Below, in pieces: positions 37,079 to 46,199 of a stretch of DNA of 64,000 nt (the stretch's first letter is position 1; the number at the start of each line of letters is the position of its first letter). This DNA comes from Chryseobacterium sp. MYb7 (GTDB taxonomy: Bacteria > Bacteroidota > Bacteroidia > Flavobacteriales > Weeksellaceae). The translations under genes and the position numbers were made by a program. The stretch is taken from assembly GCF_002979455.1 (NCBI RefSeq), contig NZ_PCOU01000007.1, positions 62,001-126,000 of the forward strand. Reading direction: 5' to 3'. The notes beneath the pieces are model-generated. The model was not told where the DNA came from, ran no database searches, and worked only from the letters and a program-made list of their open reading frames with translations.

Positions 37079-37086
37079 TATCTTTG
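37079..37086 (+). promoter_or_regulatory. Promoter -7 box for the cysteine/cystathionine synthase gene
   Basis: TATCTTTG, a TAnnTTTG match, 19 nt before the ATG at 37106 and directly after the DnaA-box cluster. Confidence 0.55.
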
Positions 37087-37105
37087 CGCCGCTTATAAAA
37101 CATTT

Positions 37106-38098
37106 ATGAAATACGCAAAAAATATCCTTGAAACTATAGGTAACACACCGCTGGTAAAACTTAACAAAGTATTAGGTGAAGATTTTCCGGCATTAGTATT
37201 AGCAAAAGTAGAGACCTTCAATCCTGGAAACTCAGTAAAGGACAGAATGGCTCTTAAAATGATAGAAGATGCCGAAAAAGACGGCAGATTAAAACCTGGA
37301 GGAACTATTATCGAAGGAACTTCTGGAAATACAGGAATGGGACTGGCATTGGCTGCGATCATCAAAGGGTACAAATGTATCTTTGTGACCAATTCAAAAC
37401 AGTCAAAAGAAAAATGCGATATTCTTCGTGCGGTAGGAGCTGAAGTAATCGTTTGTCCTACTGATGTGAAACCTACCGATCCACGTTCTTATTATTCGGT
37501 TTCCAAAAGACTGGCAAAAGAAACGGAAAACGGATGGTATGTAAACCAATATGACAACTTATCCAACAGAGCGGCTCATTACGAATCTACCGCTCCGGAA
37601 ATCTGGGAACAGACTGAGGGGAAACTAACTCACTTTGTGGTAGGAGCCGGAACAGGAGGTACGATCACAGGATGTGGAACATTCTTCAAAGAAAAAAATC
37701 AGGACATTAAAGTAATCGGAGTTGATACTTATGGTTCTATTCTGAAGGAATTCCACGAAACAGGTGAATTGCATTACGATCATGCTTACACTTATATTAC
37801 AGAAGGAATCGGGGAAGATATTATTCCTGAAAACTATGATATGTCTGTAATTGACCACTTTGAAAAAGTAACGGATAAAGATGGTGCTATCTATGCAAGA
37901 AAACTGGCAAAAGAAGAAGGTATCTTCTGCGGATATTCTGCCGGAAGTGCTATTGCATCATTGATCCAAATGAAAGATCAGTTCACGAAAGATGATGTAA
38001 TTGTTGTTTTACTTCATGACCACGGTTCAAGATATGTAGGAAAGATCTACAATGACGAGTGGATGAAGGAAATGGGATGGCTGGAAGAAAGCAAATAA
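37106..38098 (+). CDS. PLP-dependent cysteine synthase / cystathionine beta-synthase
   Basis: 330 residues of fold-type II PLP enzymes. The Schiff-base lysine is K45 (NSVKDRMA), the substrate loop is TSGNTGMG, the phosphate loop is GAGTGGT, and the PLP-ring serine region is CGYSAGSA. The C-terminal DHGSRYVGKIYNDEWM resembles cystathionine beta-synthases more than plain CysK/CysM, so the enzyme may join serine (or O-acetylserine) with homocysteine or sulfide. The regulatory CBS pair is absent. Single gene with its own promoter and terminator. Confidence 0.88.
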   Translation: MKYAKNILETIGNTPLVKLNKVLGEDFPALVLAKVETFNPGNSVKDRMALKMIEDAEKDGRLKPGGTIIEGTSGNTGMGLALAAIIKGYKCIFVTNSKQSKEKCDILRAVGAEVIVCPTDVKPTDPRSYYSVSKRLAKETENGWYVNQYDNLSNRAAHYESTAPEIWEQTEGKLTHFVVGAGTGGTITGCGTFFKEKNQDIKVIGVDTYGSILKEFHETGELHYDHAYTYITEGIGEDIIPENYDMSVIDHFEKVTDKDGAIYARKLAKEEGIFCGYSAGSAIASLIQMKDQFTKDDVIVVLLHDHGSRYVGKIYNDEWMKEMGWLEESK

Positions 38099-38112
38099 GC
38101 TAGCTTATACAT

Positions 38113-38152
38113 AAAAAAAAACGGAGCAAAATAATTTTGTTCCGTTTTTTTT
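38113..38152. terminator. Bidirectional terminator
   Basis: ACGGAGCAAAAT/ATTTTGTTCCGT hairpin (38121-38146) between an A run and a T run. Serves the plus-strand PLP enzyme and overlaps the 3' end of the convergent YcxB-like gene. Confidence 0.85.
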
Positions 38153-38684
38153 ATTGATCGATTTTCACTTTCTCTTTCAATGTATTCTTGAGAAAACTAT
38201 ATTCTTTCTCGCTCATTGATTTTCTGGGAAACATATAGTTGTATTTTCCTTCAAGAGAAATAAATTCATGAGTGCTATCGAAGTATTCAAAATCTTTCCA
38301 TTCGCTGGTTTCTTTTTCACCATCAATATTCACTGTGAAAAAGTTATTATCAAATCTGATTTCGTATACTTTGCATTTTTCAAGTACATTTAGGTAATGA
38401 TTCACCTGTTTTTTCCATCTTGATACTTTATTAACGCTGACGGATAAAAAAACGGCACAAAGCAAAAATATAAAACTCAGGAAGTATAAAATACCTGCAT
38501 TTTCTTTACTCAAAAGATCTTTTAAAAGAAAAACAATGAAAACAATCACTGCTGCTGCAATAGTAACAATGGTTTTACTTTTCGTTGTAGGTGAAAAAAG
38601 CAGACTTCCCTGATTACCGCTAAAATAAATATCTTCAAAAATCTTTCTGTCTGGTTTTAGTGTAATCACCTTTTCTTCATTCAT
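38151..38684 (-). CDS. YcxB-like membrane protein, hypothetical
   Basis: 177 residues with two adjacent membrane segments (~38-56 and ~65-85) and a soluble tail with EWKDFEYFDSTHEFISLE and FPRKSMSEKEYSFLK, the pattern of YcxB-like C-terminal domains. Function unknown. Stands alone between a terminator and the cbpM gene. Confidence 0.7.
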   Translation of the reverse strand: MNEEKVITLKPDRKIFEDIYFSGNQGSLLFSPTTKSKTIVTIAAAVIVFIVFLLKDLLSKENAGILYFLSFIFLLCAVFLSVSVNKVSRWKKQVNHYLNVLEKCKVYEIRFDNNFFTVNIDGEKETSEWKDFEYFDSTHEFISLEGKYNYMFPRKSMSEKEYSFLKNTLKEKVKIDQ

Positions 38685-38721
38685 AATTATAGAGTTTGCT
38701 TTAAAAAGCTACAAAACTAAA

Positions 38722-39024
38722 CTAAATATCTTCATATTGATCACTTATTGCAGAAAGTTTATTCATTAGTTCTCTGTTTCTGCGGTTCAGAGCATCCAGT
38801 TTTTTCAGCATATTATAAATCACTTCAAGACCCGGCAGATTAATTTCAAGATCATAATGCCAGTTGGCAAATTTTTCCAGATCAGGCAGATCTTCATACA
38901 TCAGATAATGAATATTATTTTCGATATGGATATTCAATAGCCCATAGTCTACAAGTTCATCAAAAAAAGTGATTTCTATATTATAGATTTTTACGAGTTC
39001 TTCCCGTGATATTCTTTCACTCAT
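38722..39024 (-). CDS. cbpM: Chaperone modulator CbpM-like protein
   Basis: 100 residues with a MerR-like helix-turn-helix start (ISREELVKIYNIEITFFDEL) and a helical end (YNMLKKLDALNRRNRELM), as in CbpM. CbpM binds the J domain of CbpA and inhibits it. It starts 3 bp after the cbpA stop, the standard pairing. Confidence 0.85.
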   Translation of the reverse strand: MSERISREELVKIYNIEITFFDELVDYGLLNIHIENNIHYLMYEDLPDLEKFANWHYDLEINLPGLEVIYNMLKKLDALNRRNRELMNKLSAISDQYEDI

Positions 39025-39027
39025 AGC

Positions 39028-39942
39028 TTAGGAATTTTTTAATTGTTCAAAAAGTTCTTTCTGCTTTTCAGTAAGGTTGGTAGGCAGTTTCACTTCGTAG
39101 GTTACAAAAAGATCTCCGTGTTCTCCTTCTTTTTTATAGACAGGAAAACCTTTTCCTTTCAGTCTTACCGTCATTCCGGTTTGGGTTTCAGGTTTTACTT
39201 TAAGGTTTACACTTCCTTCCAGCGTGTTTACTTTCACTTCTCCTCCTAAAACGGCAGTGTACAGATCAACCACTACTTTGGTTTTCAGATCATCACCAAT
39301 TCTCTCAAAATCCGGATCGGCCGGAATATTGAAGGTAATGTATAAATCTCCGCTCGGACCTCCGTTTGCTCCCGGATTTCCATGGCCTTTCAATTTGATC
39401 TGCTGTCCGTCATACACTCCGGCCGGAATGGTGATTCTTACTTTCTTGCCATTGATATCAAAAGTTTGCGGATGAGTTTTTGCAGCATCCCTTAAATTTA
39501 AAGTAAGTTCAGCCTTTATATCCTGACCTTTGAATTTACCGGAAGCTCTTCCTCTCGAACTTTTACCGAATCCGCCACCTTCTCCACCGAACATATTCTG
39601 GAAGAAATCTGAGAAATCTTCCCCTTCACCAAAGTCTGCACCAGAATAGCCTCTGTTGTAGCTTTGCTGCTGATACTGTCTTTGCTGTTGCTGTTGGGCT
39701 TTTTCGTATTCTTCGCCGTGCTTCCAGTTTTCTCCGTACTTGTCATATTTTGACCTGTTTTCCGGATTACTGAGCACTTCATTAGCTTCATTCAGTTCTT
39801 TGAATTTCTTTTCTGCTTCTTTGTCTCCGGGATTGAGATCGGGATGATGTTTTCTTGCCTGTTTTCGGTAAGCTTTTTTGATATCATCCTGTGTTGCGCT
39901 TTTATCTACGCCTAAAATTTTATAATAATCTATATAAGCCAT
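39028..39942 (-). CDS. cbpA: DnaJ-type co-chaperone CbpA
   Basis: 304 residues. J domain at 1-70 with the HPD motif (KHHPDLN) needed to stimulate DnaK, a Gly/Gln-rich linker (~80-130) and the two beta-sandwich C-terminal domains ([16 protein letters not shown] onward). No zinc-finger domain, so it is a CbpA/type II J protein. A minus-strand TAAATTTG box (39959-39966) lies just upstream. Pairs with cbpM. Confidence 0.93.
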   Translation of the reverse strand: MAYIDYYKILGVDKSATQDDIKKAYRKQARKHHPDLNPGDKEAEKKFKELNEANEVLSNPENRSKYDKYGENWKHGEEYEKAQQQQQRQYQQQSYNRGYSGADFGEGEDFSDFFQNMFGGEGGGFGKSSRGRASGKFKGQDIKAELTLNLRDAAKTHPQTFDINGKKVRITIPAGVYDGQQIKLKGHGNPGANGGPSGDLYITFNIPADPDFERIGDDLKTKVVVDLYTAVLGGEVKVNTLEGSVNLKVKPETQTGMTVRLKGKGFPVYKKEGEHGDLFVTYEVKLPTNLTEKQKELFEQLKNS

Positions 39943-40013
39943 AGAAATGAGGTTTACTCAAATTTATGAATTTTAGGTCTGAAAATTGCATAACAGAATG
40001 TTAAAAATAAACC

Positions 40014-40021
40014 TATCTTTG
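40014..40021 (+). promoter_or_regulatory. Promoter -7 box for the dicarboxylate symporter gene
   Basis: TATCTTTG, a TAnnTTTG match, 14 nt before the ATG at 40036. Confidence 0.5.
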
Positions 40022-40035
40022 ATAAAAAGCCCCAC

Positions 40036-41235
40036 ATGAAAGAGGTACTGAAAAACTACTCCGGAATCATATTTTTACTTTTGGGAATCACTATTGGAAG
40101 CATCATTGGAATTGTCGCCCCAGGAATTGTGGAATCCATTAAACCTTTGGGAGATATTTTTCTGAATCTTCTTTTCGTGAGTGTAGTTCCTTTGGTATTT
40201 TTTGCCGTATCCAATTCTATTGCTTCTCTGGAGCAGCAGTCAAAATTTGGTAAAATCATTCTTGTGATGGCACTTACCTTTTTATTCTTTATTCTCACGG
40301 CAGCAGTGTTTACGATCTGTGCAGTCTATCTTTTCCCGGTTTCAGGAGTTTCCGGAAGCTCTGAGATCATTTCCGAAGCAGCTAATGAAGACAGCTGGGG
40401 TAACAGAATTGTAAGCTTCTTTACTGTAGGAGAATTCACTGAGCTTTTCTCAAGAAGAAATATGTTGGCTCTTTTGGTATTTGCTTTTTTAACAGGATTT
40501 GCAGCCAGAAAAACGGGTGAGCAAGGACAGCCTTTCAGAGTTTTTATTGCTTCAGGATATGAAGTAATGAAAGAACTTCTTCTATTGGTGATGAAACTTG
40601 CACCCATTGGTTTAGGTGCCTATTTTGCTTATCAGGTGGCGACTTTGGGACCTCAGCTTTTCGGATTTTATGCAAAGCCTCTGGGACTTTATTATATTGC
40701 AGGAATTATTTATTTTCTTGTATTCTTTTCTATTTATGCGTTTATGGCCAATGGGCAGAAAGGAGTTAAAAGCTTCTGGACGAATGCGATCTACCCTACT
40801 TTAACTGCAATAAGTACCTGCAGCAGTTTTGCAACGATGCCGGCCAATTTACAGGCAGCTTCAAAAATCGGAATTCCGAATTCTATTGCCAATCTGGTCA
40901 TTCCTATTGGAACCACGTTGCATAAGAATGGATCTTCCATGTCTTCTATTATTAAGATCTATGTAGCTTTTTTAATTATTGGAAGAGATTTTTTCGATCC
41001 TGCCAACCTGCTTCTAGCTTTGGGAATTACCGTTTTTGTGAGTATTGTAGCCGGTGGGATTCCTAATGGTGGATATATTGGTGAAATGCTGATGATTTCT
41101 GTGTATAAACTCCCTCAGGAAGCTATTCCTGCTGTGATGATCATCGGGACTTTGGTAGATCCTCTGGCAACCGTTCTAAATGCTGTAGGAGATATCGTCT
41201 CCGCCATGTTTGTCAACCGGTTTGTGAAGGTCTGA
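40036..41235 (+). CDS. Dicarboxylate/amino acid:cation symporter (DAACS family)
   Basis: 399 residues with about eight membrane segments and re-entrant loops. The serine-rich hairpin AISTCSSFATMP, the IPIGTTLHKNGSS segment and VDPLATVLNAVGD match GltP/DctA transporters. It should import glutamate, aspartate or C4-dicarboxylates with Na+ or H+. Divergent from cbpA. No neighbour indicates the substrate. Confidence 0.9.
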   Translation: MKEVLKNYSGIIFLLLGITIGSIIGIVAPGIVESIKPLGDIFLNLLFVSVVPLVFFAVSNSIASLEQQSKFGKIILVMALTFLFFILTAAVFTICAVYLFPVSGVSGSSEIISEAANEDSWGNRIVSFFTVGEFTELFSRRNMLALLVFAFLTGFAARKTGEQGQPFRVFIASGYEVMKELLLLVMKLAPIGLGAYFAYQVATLGPQLFGFYAKPLGLYYIAGIIYFLVFFSIYAFMANGQKGVKSFWTNAIYPTLTAISTCSSFATMPANLQAASKIGIPNSIANLVIPIGTTLHKNGSSMSSIIKIYVAFLIIGRDFFDPANLLLALGITVFVSIVAGGIPNGGYIGEMLMISVYKLPQEAIPAVMIIGTLVDPLATVLNAVGDIVSAMFVNRFVKV

Positions 41236-41264
41236 CCATAGTTTAAACATTTTTCTTTTAACCC

Positions 41265-41777
41265 ATGAACTCATTTTTCAAAAGCATTGGCTTATATAAC
41301 AGTCTGAATGTTGATCTCGATATCAACAGCACTGAACTTACACAAAGATTGTGGAAAATAACCTACAAAACCAATAATACTTTCATATCCTGGGAAAAGG
41401 ATTCTTCCATTCCTACACGGTTTGAATATCGTGGAATGATTGAATCAAACCATTTTAAGATACGAAGAAGAACAAGACTCTTTGACATGAATAAAAACAA
41501 CCCCATATTTCAAGGAACTATTTCTGATAAAAATGGAAAATCATCCGTTGCTATAGAATTTTTTCCATCATGGCTTCAGATTCTGAATTGGTTTTTCATT
41601 CTGTGCTTTTGTTTAATTCTGATTTTTGTAAACACAAGAGGTGATCAAAAGGATTACATGTTTATAGTAATTGCTATAGCGATTACTGTGACTCAGTATT
41701 TCATTTTAAAAAGGGGAATTTCAAGAGGTAAATACGAATTTGAAAGAGAGCTTATTTATATCGCTCAAAAGCCTTAA
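41265..41777 (+). CDS. Hypothetical membrane protein
   Basis: 170 residues with a charged N-terminal half (residues 1-105, a possible beta-rich domain) and two membrane segments (~107-123 and ~130-148). Starts 29 bp after the symporter stop on the same strand. No family recognised. Confidence 0.65.
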   Translation: MNSFFKSIGLYNSLNVDLDINSTELTQRLWKITYKTNNTFISWEKDSSIPTRFEYRGMIESNHFKIRRRTRLFDMNKNNPIFQGTISDKNGKSSVAIEFFPSWLQILNWFFILCFCLILIFVNTRGDQKDYMFIVIAIAITVTQYFILKRGISRGKYEFERELIYIAQKP

Positions 41778-41786
41778 TATTAAATC

Positions 41787-42170
41787 CTACTCACTGCGTC
41801 TTACAGGTTCCAGATTTTCATATTCTTCGGAAGTGAAAAGTCTGTAGTGAACTTTAAAAGTTTTGCCTAAAGGAGTTTCCAGTGAAAAACCGCCGGGTCC
41901 GAAACCATCTGTAACATCCAATGTAAAGTGTGAATATTTCCAGTATTCGAAAAGATCGCGGTCTATCCAGAACTCATATCCGTTAATGGTACCAATCATA
42001 GCATCATTCATTCTGGGAAAGAATCCTCCTTTTTCAAAACATTGCGGCTGGGTTCCTTCACAACATCCACCTGCCTGATAAAACATCAAAGGGCCGTATT
42101 GGTCTTCCAGCTTGTGTATTACTTCAAGTGCCTGTTCCGTTGCGGAAAGTCTTGGTATTTTTGTTTCCAT
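41787..42170 (-). CDS. DUF779 protein of the aldehyde dehydrogenase cluster
   Basis: 127 residues matching DUF779: FYQAGGCCEGTQPQC, GTINGYEFWIDRDLFEYWKY and DGFGPGGFSLE. The cysteine pair could bind metal. DUF779 genes often sit beside acetaldehyde-type dehydrogenases, as here. Biochemical role unknown. Confidence 0.88.
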   Translation of the reverse strand: METKIPRLSATEQALEVIHKLEDQYGPLMFYQAGGCCEGTQPQCFEKGGFFPRMNDAMIGTINGYEFWIDRDLFEYWKYSHFTLDVTDGFGPGGFSLETPLGKTFKVHYRLFTSEEYENLEPVRRSE

Positions 42171-42258
42171 TGTTTTTATTTTAGTTTAATACAAACCTTA
42201 TATTGATAAAAAATCCCGGTAAAATAAATCTAACCGGGATCCCACAACACATCATCAA

Positions 42259-43293
42259 TTAATTTGAACCGGCAATATCTAAAACGATTCTGCCATCAAT
42301 TTGACCTTTTTTCATTTTATCAAAAACATCATTGATATCTTCTAATTTTGCGGAAGTGACTGTAGCTTTCACCAATCCTTCATTGGCAAAGTCCAATGCT
42401 TCCTGCAAATCTTTTCTTGTTCCTACAATAGAACCTCTGACAGTAATTCTTTTCAGAACTGTTTCAAAAATGGGGAGTTCAAAAGATCCGGGAGGAAGGC
42501 CATTCAGAGCGATAGTTCCCTTTCTTCTTAACACATCTATTCCCTGTTTGAAAGCAATAGGTGAAACGGCAGTAATCAATGCGCCGTGCATTCCGCCAAC
42601 TTCTTTATGTAAATATTCTCCAGGATCTGTGTTTTTTGCATTCACTACAAGGTCTGCTCCTAATTTTTTCGCCAGTTCAAGCTTATCATCTGCTACATCA
42701 ATGGCCGCTACATGCATACCCATTGCTTTAGCATACTGAACGGCTACGTGTCCCAGCCCTCCGATTCCTGAGATGGCAACCCATTCTCCGGGTTTTGTTT
42801 CTGTTTCTTTCAATCCTTTGTAAACCGTTACTCCGGCACATAATATGGGGGCAATTTCAAGAAAATTAACATCAGATTTCAAATGTCCAACGTATCTTGA
42901 ATCTGCAATGACATATTCTGCAAATCCTCCATCTACACTATACCCTCCATTTTTCTGTGCTTCACAAAGGGTTTCCCACCCTGTGATACAATAATCGCAG
43001 CATCCGCAAGCACTGTACAACCATGGAACTCCTACGGCGTCTCCTTCTTTTACGAAAGCTTCCGGTCCGCAAGCTACCACAATACCTACTCCTTCATGTC
43101 CGGGGATTAAAGGCATTTTGGGTTTTGCTGGCCAGTCGCCGTCTACCGCATGTAAGTCTGTATGGCAGACTCCACAGGCAATTACTTTGACAAGGACTTC
43201 ATATCTTCCGGGTTCTCTTACAGGTACTTCTTCTATTTTCAGGGGTTGGCCATAGCCCTGAACTACTGCCGCTTTCATTGTTTTTGGAATCAT
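42259..43293 (-). CDS. adhP: Zinc-dependent alcohol dehydrogenase (AdhP type)
   Basis: 344 residues. The catalytic zinc site is in CGVCHTDLH and GHEGVG, the structural zinc cysteines are in CGCCDYC and the following TLC, and the NAD loop is GIGGLGH. It interconverts alcohols and aldehydes. Placed between the aldehyde dehydrogenase and DUF779 genes, it supplies aldehyde to, or takes it from, the former. About 209 bp with a GC-rich repeat separate it from the dehydrogenase gene. Confidence 0.93.
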   Translation of the reverse strand: MIPKTMKAAVVQGYGQPLKIEEVPVREPGRYEVLVKVIACGVCHTDLHAVDGDWPAKPKMPLIPGHEGVGIVVACGPEAFVKEGDAVGVPWLYSACGCCDYCITGWETLCEAQKNGGYSVDGGFAEYVIADSRYVGHLKSDVNFLEIAPILCAGVTVYKGLKETETKPGEWVAISGIGGLGHVAVQYAKAMGMHVAAIDVADDKLELAKKLGADLVVNAKNTDPGEYLHKEVGGMHGALITAVSPIAFKQGIDVLRRKGTIALNGLPPGSFELPIFETVLKRITVRGSIVGTRKDLQEALDFANEGLVKATVTSAKLEDINDVFDKMKKGQIDGRIVLDIAGSN

Positions 43294-43350
43294 ATCTTAT
43301 TTTTTGGATTGAGTTATTTGGGATTATTAGTTTTTATCTCCACTTTTAAA

Positions 43351-43491
43351 CAGAGAATTTCTCTGCGTGAGGGATAGGAAGGGCGGCGAGGAACGAGCCG
43401 GTGCAGAATGCAATAGAGCACCGAAACGAAGTGCAGCCCTGGATAGCCCGACCGATTTGCCCTGGACAACGCCAAGGCAAGCGGACACGTT
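43351..43491. repeat. GC-rich intergenic element, likely dispersed repeat or structured RNA
   Basis: Begins with an inverted repeat (CAGAGAATTTCTCTG). The 120 bp at 43371-43490 are about 61% GC by count, far above the AT-rich surroundings. It contains GGGATAGGAAGGGCGGCG, a segment rich in GAGC/GCAC, then GGATAGCCCGACC and GGCAAGCGGACACG. The GGATAG...GGATAGCCCGACC style recalls dispersed intergenic repeats of flavobacteria, from memory only. No open frame. Confidence 0.6.
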
Positions 43492-43502
43492 CTAAATAAA
43501 TA

Positions 43503-45032
43503 TTAAAAGAAACCTAACTTATTCTTGTTATAAGAAATCAGCATGTTTTTGGTTTGACGATAATGGTCGAGCATCATTTTATGGTTTTCTCTTCCGATTC
43601 CTGACTGCTTGTAACCTCCGAAAGGTGCTCCGGCCGGATAAGAGTGATATTGGTTTACCCATACTCTTCCTGCTTCAATCTGGCGTGGAATATTGTACAG
43701 CTGGTGAGCATCTCTTGTCCACACTCCTGCCCCAAGCCCGTAAATGGTATCATTGGCAATTTTGACAGCTTCTTCTTCATCTTTGAACGTGGTAAATGCC
43801 AGTACGGGACCGAAAATTTCTTCCTGGAAAATTCTCATTCTGTTGTTTCCTTTGAAGATCGTAGGTTGGATGTAGTATCCTTCTTCCAGGTCTTCTCCCA
43901 GATGGTTTACTTCTCCTCCAACAAGCACTTCTGCACCTTCTTCTTTCCCAAGCTGAATGTAAGAAAGGATTTTATCTTTCTGAATCTTTGAAGCCTGTGC
44001 TCCCATCATTACGGTTTTGTCCAGTGGATTTCCAACTTTGATAGCTTTTACTCTTTCAATAACTCTTTCGATGAAGGCATCTGCAATACCTTCCTGAACC
44101 AGTAATCTTGACGGGCATGTACAAATCTCTCCCTGATTAAGAGCAAAAAGCACCGCTCCTTCTATTGCTTTATCTAAAAATTCATCATCAGCATCCATTA
44201 CAGAATTGAAGAAAACGTTTGGTGACTTCCCTCCCAATTCCAGCGTAACCGGAATGATATTTTCCGTAGCATACTGCATTACAAGACGTCCTGTAGCAGT
44301 AGACCCGGTAAATGCTGCTTTTGCCACTTTCGGATTGGTAACGAGGGCTCTTCCTAGTTCTGCTCCGAAACCGTTGACAATATTAATAACTCCTGCCGGT
44401 AAAAGGTCACCGATAAGCTCCATTAAAACCATAATGGAAACAGGAGTACTTTCTGCTGGTTTCAACACGACACAGTTTCCAGCTGCTAATGCCGGAGCCA
44501 GTTTCCAAACTGCCATTAATATTGGGAAGTTCCAAGGGATGATCTGTGCGATAACACCAAGAGGTTCATGAACAATCAGAGATACGGTATCTTTGTCCAG
44601 TTCGTTATGAGATCCTTCATCAGCACGAATTACGGAAGCAAAATATCTGAAGTGATCAATGGCTAAAGGTAAATCTGCTGCCAGCGTTTCTCTTACGGCC
44701 TTTCCGTTGTCTATTGTTTCTACGATGGCAAGATATTCTAAATTCTGTTCTATTCTGTCTGCAATTTTATTCAGAATGATGCTTCTTTCCGTAGAGGAAG
44801 TATTTTTCCATGTTTGAAAAGCTTTTTCAGCAGCATCTACAGCCAGTTCCAAATCTTCTTTGGAAGAATGTGCTACCTGGGTAAAGTTTTTTCCGTCCAC
44901 CGGAGAAACTACATCAAAATATTGTCCTTTAACGGGTGGAGTGAATTTTCCGTCAATATAATTGTCATACCTGCTTTTAAACTCTGGACGCTGTAAAAGC
45001 GTTGTTGATCTTGGTTCTGTAATAGTGCTCAT
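43503..45032 (-). CDS. NAD(P)-dependent aldehyde dehydrogenase
   Basis: 509 residues from the ATG at 45032 (MSTITEPRS). A longer frame to 45137 adds 35 residues with no family match. Cofactor motif PWNFP, glycine motif FTGSTATG, general base E265 (LELGGKSPN) and catalytic C304 (GEICTCPSR), the ICTC form seen in AldB/ExaC-like acetaldehyde dehydrogenases. Oxidises short aldehydes to acids. First gene of the group with adhP and DUF779, divergent from an AraC regulator that probably controls it. Confidence 0.93.
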   Translation of the reverse strand: MSTITEPRSTTLLQRPEFKSRYDNYIDGKFTPPVKGQYFDVVSPVDGKNFTQVAHSSKEDLELAVDAAEKAFQTWKNTSSTERSIILNKIADRIEQNLEYLAIVETIDNGKAVRETLAADLPLAIDHFRYFASVIRADEGSHNELDKDTVSLIVHEPLGVIAQIIPWNFPILMAVWKLAPALAAGNCVVLKPAESTPVSIMVLMELIGDLLPAGVINIVNGFGAELGRALVTNPKVAKAAFTGSTATGRLVMQYATENIIPVTLELGGKSPNVFFNSVMDADDEFLDKAIEGAVLFALNQGEICTCPSRLLVQEGIADAFIERVIERVKAIKVGNPLDKTVMMGAQASKIQKDKILSYIQLGKEEGAEVLVGGEVNHLGEDLEEGYYIQPTIFKGNNRMRIFQEEIFGPVLAFTTFKDEEEAVKIANDTIYGLGAGVWTRDAHQLYNIPRQIEAGRVWVNQYHSYPAGAPFGGYKQSGIGRENHKMMLDHYRQTKNMLISYNKNKLGFF

Positions 45033-45166
45033 ATTAGTATTGTTTTTATTTTTCGATATTGCCAAATTACACAGAGAAGCCAAAAAGAGTATAGCACAAT
45101 CGTATAAAAAAAGTGTAAAATAGTGCAGAGGGTTCAATTTTAGTATTTTATTAACAGCAACGTACT

Positions 45167-45187
45167 CTCAAATTTTCTATATTTGAG
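45167..45187 (+). promoter_or_regulatory. AraC-gene promoter with an overlapping inverted repeat
   Basis: CTCAAAT (45167-45173) and ATTTGAG (45181-45187) form an inverted repeat overlapping the -7 box TATATTTG (45178-45185), 28 nt before the AraC-type gene. Could be an autoregulatory site or chance. Confidence 0.45.
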
Positions 45188-45214
45188 TTACTTCCGATTC
45201 AAAAATTTTTAGAA

Positions 45215-46138
45215 ATGAATAACAATAGTAAGATATTATTAAATACTCCTGAATTACGTAAGGAAAACCAACTATTGAGTCTTGTTGAAAACCAGACGAA
45301 ATTCAATCTAAACAATTGTGAATTTAGTATTTATGAAACCCATAAGGCTGCTTTTGACGTAAAACTTCATTTTGAAAATATTGCGTTTACGGCCATGCTA
45401 AGAGGAAAGAAGCACATGAAACTGGATAAAAAGACTAATTACTTTGATTATTATCCGGGAGAAAGTATTCTCGTTGCTCCGGGAGAAACGATGGTGATTG
45501 ATTTTCCTGAAGCGGATGAAACGCCTACACAATGTATTTCTTTAAGTCTTAATCCGGACTTTATTGAAGATTCTCTCAATTATCTCAACTATAATCTTCC
45601 TAAAGTGGATGAAACTTCACAATGGAATATTCAGCTGGATGAGTATTTCCTGTTTAACAATAAAGCTCTTGCTTCTGCGACCAACAATATCATGAGAATT
45701 GCTATGGATGATAATTCTCAAAAGGATATCATGGCAGATTTTGCATTGAAGGAGCTTCTGATCAGATTAATGCAGACCCAGGCCAGAAGTATGGTAGAAA
45801 AGAATATCGTTAAGAATAAATCGAGAATAGGCTTTGTAGTGGATTATATTAAAAGAAATCTGCATCAGAAATTATCTATTGACAGCATCGCCAAACTGGC
45901 TTATGTAAGTAAGTCGAATTTCTTTAAAATGTTCAAAGACGAACTGGGAACTTCCCCTAATGACTTTATTCTGCAGGAAAGAATCAATAGAGCAAAAGAA
46001 TTACTTTCCAGCCAGATCAGCATCAAGGAAACAGCTTTTCAGACTGGGTTTTCAGATACGAATTATTTTTCAAGAGTATTTAAGCAGCTGGAAGGTGTAA
46101 CTCCTAAAAATTATCAGGACAGAACATTCCTACGATAA
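45215..46138 (+). CDS. AraC-family transcriptional regulator
   Basis: 307 residues. N-terminal cupin-like ligand domain (~10-190) and C-terminal AraC domain with two helix-turn-helix motifs (LSIDSIAKLAYVSKSNFFKMFK and ISIKETAFQTGFSDTNYFSRVFK). Divergent from the aldehyde dehydrogenase gene with 182 bp between starts, a layout typical of a local activator. The inducer may be an alcohol or aldehyde. Confidence 0.9.
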   Translation: MNNNSKILLNTPELRKENQLLSLVENQTKFNLNNCEFSIYETHKAAFDVKLHFENIAFTAMLRGKKHMKLDKKTNYFDYYPGESILVAPGETMVIDFPEADETPTQCISLSLNPDFIEDSLNYLNYNLPKVDETSQWNIQLDEYFLFNNKALASATNNIMRIAMDDNSQKDIMADFALKELLIRLMQTQARSMVEKNIVKNKSRIGFVVDYIKRNLHQKLSIDSIAKLAYVSKSNFFKMFKDELGTSPNDFILQERINRAKELLSSQISIKETAFQTGFSDTNYFSRVFKQLEGVTPKNYQDRTFLR

Positions 46139-46148
46139 TTTCACAAAA

Positions 46149-46177
46149 AAAGAGCCCCGTTACCGGGACTCTTCTTA
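46149..46177. terminator. Bidirectional terminator between AraC gene and susD
   Basis: AAGAGCCCCG/CGGGACTCTT hairpin with an A run on the left and T-rich sequence on the right, between convergent genes. Confidence 0.75.
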
Positions 46178-46199
46178 AAAAATATATTAAAATTAAATC

